Below are positions 57,493-64,000 of a stretch of DNA of 64,000 nt, piece by piece; position 1 is the first letter of the stretch, and each line of letters opens with the position of its first letter. A program made the position numbers and the translations under genes. Source of the stretch: Aschersonia sp. MBC 622 (lineage: Eukaryota; Ascomycota; Sordariomycetes; Hypocreales; Clavicipitaceae); assembly GCA_030782805.1 (NCBI GenBank), contig JARJPL010000102.1, forward strand, positions 30,601 through 94,600. Direction: 5' to 3'. The notes under the pieces were generated by a model. It saw only the letters and a list, made by a program, of their open reading frames with translations. It had not been told where the DNA came from and made no database searches.

Positions 57493-57736
57493 CCTTGCTT
57501 GGGAATCATGATGGAAGTATCGCTGCCTCCTCCCTGCTAGTTCGTAAGCAGCTCGACTCTATATGCTTGCTTCCTCGCACGTGATTCCTCGTGCGTATTG
57601 GCTCCCTTGTGCACTCTGAGCTGTGACCCTGACAGGCTTCTAGAAGGTCTCTACAGTTCCAAGAATATTCGATGTGGTTTTCTTCTCAAAAGGTCAGTCT
57701 TGAGGTTCGCAACACAACATTTCGCTATTCTACCCA

Positions 57737-60700
57737 TTATAGAGTCGATTGAGTCTTTTCTCGTGCCTTTCCTATGCGCGCAAGCTCCTTGTCTATTCTC
57801 TTGAAACTCCAGCTCTGCCAGAAGGAGGGGTCTAGAAACTCGCATCAGCCACGTGTCCGTACGGAAGAACTCAGCATTGACTGACAGAGAAATGGTCTCA
57901 GATCTAGAAGCCAGTTAGTTTTATTCCCAGTAGAATTCCCCTTAGGCAGTAGCGACAAGCTTACCAAAGCGATTATCGTCGGGTGAGTAATCGTTGCTAG
58001 ACAGGATTAGCTTATACCAAGACGAGTTAGAGAAAAGTCGGAGTCGTACCAGTGCACTAATTTTAGCAAGGAAACACAGAAGTTAGCACAGCTAGTATAA
58101 CTATTCCATTTAGGAAAGTTTGGGGGGGTGACAGAGGCATTCAGGGCCGACAACGGTTCCCCAACTCGAGCTTGTTGATCCCGAACTTTGTACTTACAAG
58201 CCGGCGTTAGTACGGTGGCCTTGTGGCGTGTGATCGCGCTGTTCCTGCGTTAGCTAGCTGCGGTTATACATCGACGAGTCTCAACTGGCGAGGTAAGGAA
58301 GCATTGGTCGGCACGGCCCTGAATGTAGAGGATGTTGCTCAACGCCACTCTTCCGGACAATAACCGGGACCGGCGATCAGGAACATAGGGCAGATTTCAA
58401 GCTAGCCGCGACCTCTTCTGCTCGATGGAGCAACAGTCTTGCCCGTTATGCTACCGATCTTGAAGCATATGGGGTAGAGACATGAGATTCTCCCCAACTA
58501 TGTTCCAGCACCTCTAATGGCTGAGTGCAATCTTGGACGTGCTCAGGAACCTCCAAAGTCTAGGCTGTAGTCCTTTCGGAGAAGCCAATGCAGCGAACCA
58601 GGTACCAGTGAAGAGAAAATGCCAGCTAGCAGCTCAAGAGACGACTTACTATTGTGCAAAGAAAAACTTCACTTTTTCTGCGATTTCTGCCGGTTCAAGG
58701 GAAGGATTCTGATCGTCTGGTCCCTTAACTCGATCCTTCCCCCAGATGTGAACAAGATGCTGTCACATTGAAAGGGGGCCCATTTTCCTCTCCTTACGAA
58801 GGCGCCCTGCTTGGATTAGAAAGATCTCACAAGCGGGAAGGACTATAGGATCCTATCATACCAAACGCAGTCAGTTCGGCATAGGTAATTCCCATGTCTG
58901 CCTCATCTGATTGTGTGTATTCCGCCGTCACGGGCTCTAACTCCGCGGTAGGAGTGGCAGTGAGGAAGTCTTCGAGACACGGCATGTCGAACTTAACCTG
59001 GGCCCAGGCAATAAAACCCCTGAGCGCCGCCTTATCGATAGAGCCAATTGGATTGATGTCTGCAGAAGAGCAATCGTACTTGGTCATGTAACCTCGGAGA
59101 GCTGTTATCAATCAGTTGCGTCCTGGTTCTCGAGGTCATGTCTACTATGCTTACCCTCGCCAACATTGGCGCTGCCTAGGACCAGCAGGGTGCCTCCCCC
59201 AGCTAATTCACGGGTCGTTGGAAGGATTTGAGCAAATTCGTAAGCAACCTGCGAAAAGATATTTTAGCCACAATATTAACGAGCTAGGTATACAGAGTAT
59301 CGTACCACCATCCGTGTTCGTGCTTGAATGTTCTGTAACATGAGATTTTCGGCTTCCGAGCCACCTTCTACTTTGAACTTTGCATCTAATCCGAGTGAAC
59401 TCTTGACGAGGCTTTTCTGCGCGTGATATACAGAGTCAATATCAAGGTTGATGTGGTAGCTTCCTATAGCCGCAGATAAGTCTTTTGCACGCTGGCGTGT
59501 CTCACGGGAACTCTGCTTCGACATTCCCATGTATACTGTGTGTAAGATGCGATGACATAATTCCTGAGGGGACTGTGGAAGAGCAGAGTTGCCGAATAAA
59601 CGTTTTACCGTAGCGATTACCGACTGGTTTTTGTCCTTTATAGCAAGAACGACAAGTTGGCACATGGAGAAGACAGAGACAGCTGATGGAAGTTGTCAGT
59701 GAATTGCTTGGAATGTCAGAAAATGAGCCACTGCCTGAATTCACTCACCTGTCGAGCAGGAATCTAGGCCTCCTGACAGAGGGACGAGACTACAAATGCC
59801 ATCAGTCAAACAGAACATGGAGTCACAAGCATTATGAAACCAGCAAACTTACTATCCCCCAGATTTACTCCTTGCCAGGTAATCCCAAATGTAACAACCA
59901 GTGCACTATGCACAAATTAGTAGTCTAGCACAAGGTATTAGTCGATAGGGTACTATACAAGTGCGATTTCCTCTTCGACTGAGTAGAACTTTGGTTCTCG
60001 AGGTAGAGTCGGTGGGCGACGAAAGTCAAAATCATCCTCATCGGGGCTAAGCTCGAAGGAGGTCTGTATCCTGTAGTACTACCGAGTATTCTGTGCAGCT
60101 TGCATGGCCCGAGATATACTCGAGCGATAAGCTCGAACCTCTTCTAGGTCAACGGTCGCAGTGACAACATCGACGTCATTGAGCGAAAATTGAGGACTTT
60201 GCGCGAGTACCTGGCCATTGCAAAAAACCATAGCGGACCCGTCAAAATACAACCTGTCACCATCGCCACCTGAAATTTCAGATTATAAGTAAACGGATAT
60301 TGTAAAGCGTCTTGCAAGGTAGGGGAACAGACCTGAAACATTGGAGTAGATATATACACCTCCGCACTTGCGCGTAGCTTCACCAATGAGCTTTAGCCTA
60401 ATATCTAGTTTCTGCAAGCTGAAATGGCTAGCAGAACTATTGGTGATTATTTCAACGCCATCCAAAGTCATGGGAATATCTAGATAAGCCTGTTAATGTA
60501 AGTTCCGGTCGTAGGCTGAGTTGTGTGATACTCACGAGGCGCGTCTGGCGACCACATTTCCTCGCAAGTTTCAGCTCCAAAGCAGCTGTCGGGGGTGCTT
60601 ATGACGCAATCTCCAAAGGGCACATGCTTGCTCCCTTGTAGTTTCTGCAAGAATTTTGGCAAGTGAAACTCTTCCCAGTGTGTTGGCCGGAGCCAGGGAG

Positions 60701-61380
60701 TGAAATACCGCATTTTCTCGGTAATCTAGACTATTAGTTTAGGCTGGCCTGATTATTATGAGGCCGGAATAAAAGAGAACTTACTGCCGTCATTCGCTAA
60801 AACTGCCCTGGTGTTAGTGACGCAACGTAATCTGGCCTGCCCTAGATATAGCCAGAGGTGGCTGAAGATTGTTGTACTTACGCATTTTGGGGCGGATGAA
60901 GAGAATCTTTCCATCAAGGCAAACTACTCTGCAGTTGTAGTTCACGTTGCGGTGGGTAACGGGAAGACCGATGTCCAGGAGTATGCCATGGCATGTTTTA
61001 TCTTGAAGAATTCGGGCCAGCATCTCCAAACAATGTAGGTAAAGATCGGGCTCGAGAAAATGATCATTGCAAGAATAACCCGATATCTCTAATTCCTATT
61101 GAGGGAAGGTCTGAGAATGGTTGTTCAAAGCTTGCTGTAAAGGAGGAAGGAGGGGGTTATGAAGATAGAAAGCATGATGTAACAAGAGCATACCGGTCCA
61201 ACACGAAGTCTTGCACCATCAGCTTTCGCTCGGCGAGTTGATTCAATTTAAATCCTGTCCGTATTTCCCTAGCAAGCGTTAGTCAAACTTCGCTCTCATA
61301 TCCAATGAATGAGAGAGTACCTCAAAATCAAAGGCCCATTGCCTGAGCGAGCACGCAGCGACGGTCACGCATCGGCCCAT
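57737..61380 (-). pseudogene. QNS1: Disabled, intron-dense copy of glutamine-dependent NAD+ synthetase (QNS1)
   Basis: Almost the whole enzyme can be followed through about 18 short exons. It begins MGRCVTVAACSLRQWAFDFE (exon 61380-61321) and ends WSFKRIDKELARI with TAA at 57737-57739. Amidase features remain: Glu in ELEISGY, Lys in RPKM, Cys in GAETCEE. Synthetase features remain: P-loop PLSGGLDSCST, then KYDCSSADINPIGS, PTAELEP, QSDEADMG, RHKATVLTPA and YSPDDNRFDLRPFL. Most introns are 50-80 nt (52, 79, 59, 56 and 63 nt measured), with clean GT/AG ends. Four lesions lie in the homologous frame: TAA at 61248-61250, an extra A in the run 60713-60716, TAG at 60079-60081 and TGA (replacing the usual Trp) at 58763-58765. 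QNS1 makes NAD+ from deamido-NAD+, ATP and glutamine; a functional copy must be elsewhere. Confidence 0.85.
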
Positions 61381-61589
61381 GGTTACGAAGTGTGGTGTTC
61401 TGCTTGCTGGCCTATGGGCGTGGATGTTAGGGGAATGGTAATTCAATTTTCGCAATTTTGTTTGTACGTTCTGTCTGGGAAAGAAGGCTGGTGAGAGGAA
61501 ATTTGTTTAGAAAGGCCAGTACCAAGTCATGTGACGCTTAGTGCGTGATTACGAGATTCTGTTGCGCCTACCAAGACACGCACCCAAAT

Positions 61590-61777
61590 ACAGCCCTATT
61601 ATTAGCCAGGACTAAGGAAAGACCTATTTTTACTTATATAATAGTTCTAGTATTATAGAAGCAGCTATATAATTACTTAATTATTAACAATAAGAATTAA
61701 GACTAATAACCCTTTTTATTATTATAGTATACTAACTAGACCAAGTAGTTTATCTAGTATTTCTTTTAGAAATAAGC
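61590..61777. repeat. AT-rich, TA-dense patch left of the solo LTR
   Basis: Strongly AT-rich with many TA steps, as expected of RIP-mutated repeat DNA. It continues on the other side of the LTR (61998-62165), so the LTR entered a region that was already degraded or was not itself mutated. Confidence 0.5.
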
Positions 61778-61992
61778 TGTCACGGGCTAGGTCTTTGACC
61801 TAGCGAGGTCCTTCCGCAGAGGGGTTGCGCCCGGGTATATAGGTGTAATTAGGTGGCAACGCTGGCAGCGTTGACATCACGAATCCTTTTGCCTACCTGG
61901 CGTGCCCGGGCAGGAGGGTTTTGGCCTAACGGCCAATGATGGCAGAAGCGGCTGATTACCCTCTTACGCCCCTCCGGGGCCAGACCGTCACA
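61778..61992. mobile_element. Solo LTR, 215 bp, with 5-bp target-site duplication
   Basis: Starts TGTCACGG and ends CCGTCACA, an 8-bp terminal inverted repeat with the TG...CA ends of LTR retrotransposons. It is flanked by a perfect 5-bp duplication TAAGC (61773-61777 and 61993-61997). GC content is clearly higher than in its AT-rich flanks. No internal retrotransposon sequence follows, so it is a solo LTR left by recombination. Strand cannot be set. Confidence 0.85.
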
Positions 61993-62183
61993 TAAGCTAA
62001 AGAAGAACTAGAATACCTAGAGGAAAACGTTATAATATTTAGGGAGAACTGCAAAAAGCCTACAGCGTCGTAAGCCACACATAAGGTCGTCAGGTTCAGT
62101 TAGAATATATTTTAAAGTTATTATCCCTCTAAGGGTATATATATATCTTTATTTAATTATCATCTCTTTATTAGCCAGAAGCC

Positions 62184-62405
62184 ATGGTTTTGTTGAAGAG
62201 CATGCCAATCGCAGTTGCAGGTGTGACGGCTTTGGTGGCAGCAGCATACCCGGTACGCTCTAAGCTTTCAGATTTTTTGCGCATGCGTATTTTGCTCATA
62301 GATTTTATCTTGACTTTTTATGCACAGCATACCGATATATACTCTCCAACTCCCGCGCTATTGAAGCACCCCGTTGCAAGTCCACTGCGCTCTCGTCTCG
62401 GGTGA
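62184..62405 (+). CDS. Possible small secreted peptide gene
   Basis: Exon 1 at 62184-62252 encodes MVLLKSMPIAVAGVTALVAAAYP, a plausible signal peptide with hydrophobic core and Ala-rich end. A GTACGC donor and CACAG acceptor would define an intron 62253-62327. Exon 2 (62328-62405) adds 25 residues with no Cys and no known motif, giving 48 aa. The intron length is a multiple of three, so the unspliced frame is also open. It may be the broken 5' end of a larger secreted-protein gene. Weak support. Confidence 0.3.
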   Translation: MVLLKSMPIAVAGVTALVAAAYPVRSKLSDFLRMRILLIDFILTFYAQHTDIYSPTPALLKHPVASPLRSRLG

Positions 62406-63732
62406 CAGCAAGCTTTCTGTGTCTCTCCCAGAGTCAATCCAAATAGACAAAGGTTGAAGAATTGTTTTTAGTGAAAGTTTCGTGCGGCGGAAGAGGGGGT
62501 GCTCACTTGCATTCTCGCAGCGAGGTGAACACTGGCTGTTCTGTATCATGGCCTACTAAAGTATACAGTCACAGACCGGGAAACGGTTGTAAAAAGGTGT
62601 GCGAAACAACGGAAAAGGACGGCTTTCAAGTGCTGCGCATTGACTATCTCTACAACGGTAGCCGATGATCGATAGCAATCGCTTCTGGCCAGACAAAGAT
62701 ACGGCCCCATATCCTTGACTCGATCGCTCTCATCCGTCACCGCGATCACATCCAAATCCTTAGATCGAGTGCAAAGCTAGCATGCAGGCTTATCATAGAC
62801 GGAAGTGAGAATCTCAAAAAAGAAAATCGTGGAGTGAGACATGTCAAGACACTTTGATTGTCTATGTGATATTGTTTAGAGAATCGTGTCGTGATTTCTG
62901 GGACTGGCCTTTGCGGCCATGACATGGTTGAGCAGGGGCTGACACAGCCCTCGCAAGCTCCCAAGACACAAATTTGCTTTTTATTGTTCGAAATCCATGC
63001 ATCCCTACAAGGCCACTCTTCATCGCCATTTGCTATCCCCGTCAAACCTGTGTATTCTGTTCAGCTGAAGCCGGAGGAACACAGGCAGACTACTTGTTCC
63101 ACTGCTCTTTGCTTGTTTTCCTCAAATAATCGGACTCTGTCCATACATGACTCTGTGACTTTTGTACTTTAGCTGAATTCCTGAGAAACACTGTTTCTCA
63201 ATTTGTCCACATGTCTGATTGAAAAGTCCCCGAAAGGCGGGCGGCGGGGAAAGAAATGCAATGACGACACCAAGGATGCCTTTCGACAACAACCTATTAG
63301 TAGATTGCTCAATCGCCGCCAATGTCAAAATGGTCCTTTTCTGTCACTAAATAGCTATTCAGAAATATAATGCCGATAGTTCTGTGCTGAATTGATAATC
63401 GAGAGTAGAAACCTTGAACCCTCTCAGGCAATCCTTACCAAGTGCTGTGAGGGCTTCAAACGGCTTTTGTGTCCGTAGTCTGGGAACGTAGCCGGAAACA
63501 ATGTAGCAGTCGGCTGAGGCAAGGAAGCAGGACACGGCAGATTAAGACACGGCGTATCAAGACACAGGTCAAGTGTCATCGAGGCAGCAACATGAGTGGC
63601 TGTACCAAGGATAAGTATTCAGTGCGGGAACAGCGGCTGTCCTTTGATCCTGCCGTCTTGCGGTAAGTTGATGGCAGCTTACAAGGCCACGGATCGTCAA
63701 TCATAAGTGGAGATTTATCCTCGAGACTTGGA
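62406..63732. other. Intergenic region
   Basis: 1.3 kb with no supported gene. Frames are short and without domain or splice logic. Confidence 0.4.
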
Positions 63733-63739
63733 TATATAA
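63733..63739 (+). promoter_or_regulatory. TATA-box-like element
   Basis: TATATAA 124 bp upstream of the start codon at 63863, a normal spacing for a highly expressed secreted-protein gene in ascomycetes. It is followed by CT-rich leader sequence. Confidence 0.4.
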
Positions 63740-63862
63740 GTCCTTGAGCCGACTGCAATTAAGCAGAACCTTTTCCTCATCCGCTTTACAAACAAGCAAA
63801 GACGACTGCTTGAGCACTTTCTACACGCCTAATTCCTTCAAAAAAATTTCACCTTATCCATC

Positions 63863-64000
63863 ATGGTCAAATTCAGTCTCATACTGGCCATTACCAGTGC
63901 CATGCTACCTGTCAGCGTCATGGCCGACGGCGAGTGCACGAAGAACTCTCTTTACTGCGGGTTTCTCCTGATCGACGGAAAAGGTAAACGAGTATTCAGC
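63863..64000 (+). CDS. Small secreted cysteine-containing protein, 5' part
   Basis: Runs off the right edge. ATG at 63863 in the context ATCCATCATGG. The first 20-odd residues (MVKFSLILAITSAMLPVSVM) form a signal peptide with cleavage expected near MADG. Then follows ADGECTKNSLYCGFLLIDG, the CTxNxLYCGxxLL pattern seen in small secreted fungal proteins of unknown function. A GTAAAC donor at 63984 suggests exon 1 ends at 63983. Such proteins are sometimes candidate effectors, but nothing here shows that. Confidence 0.6.
   Translation, partial: MVKFSLILAITSAMLPVSVMADGECTKNSLYCGFLLIDGKGKRVFS

Noticed and set aside
60993..61241. Plus-strand open frame over the QNS1 5' region
   Set aside because: Shadow of the minus-strand pseudogene, covering introns and exons alike.

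Overview
The window is nuclear DNA of a filamentous ascomycete, most likely a sordariomycete (perhaps Hypocreales; the order is a guess from gene style). The evidence is short GTAAGT-type introns with CTAAC branch points just before the acceptor, long C/T-rich leaders, and a set of conserved fungal single-copy genes. No bacterial, organellar, rRNA or CRISPR features were seen, and no tRNA could be supported by eye.

Layout. 1-0.95 kb: 5' part of the GID/CTLH ubiquitin-ligase gene FYV10/GID9, running off the left edge. 2.5-4.4 kb: a CBF1-type bHLH-zipper gene with a long leader, a probable 5'UTR intron and two CACGTG E-boxes. 4.4-8.6 kb: gene-free, pyrimidine-rich. 8.6-10.6 kb: a YDR124W-like (DUF2841) gene. 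10.6-25.7 kb: about 15 kb with no recognisable gene, holding several short tandem repeats and a near-perfect 110-bp inverted repeat. 25.7-30.7 kb: a complete YCF1-type ABCC transporter. 32.1-33.1 kb: a DUF1749 alpha/beta hydrolase, divergent from TTI1 (33.5-36.8 kb). 37.1-38.4 kb: a peroxisomal-type NADH pyrophosphatase. 39.7-41.0 kb: a vacuolar PQ-loop amino-acid transporter. 42.3-43.1 kb: TIM23. 44.2-48.6 kb: two adjacent, mostly disordered proteins of unknown function. 48.9-50.7 kb: a RING-LON protein (CrgA type). 53.0-54.3 kb: an INSIG-family protein.

From about 56 kb the character changes. The right end carries an NLR (NACHT-type) 5' remnant with an in-frame stop, a small inverted-repeat element, AT-rich TA-dense patches that resemble RIP-mutated DNA, and an unusually intron-dense, disabled copy of glutamine-dependent NAD+ synthetase (QNS1) with four lesions. 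Further right are a 215-bp solo LTR with a perfect 5-bp target-site duplication and the start of a small secreted cysteine-containing protein. This looks like an accessory, transposon-affected block abutting a conserved core block.

The core genes are housekeeping functions (protein import, PIKK assembly, gluconeogenic ubiquitin ligase, vacuolar transport, NADH hydrolysis, sterol sensing) and do not form one pathway. CBF1 and YCF1 both touch sulfur/glutathione metabolism in yeast, but they lie 20 kb apart. Exon boundaries were worked out by hand from frame continuity and splice consensus; no alignment or RNA data were available.
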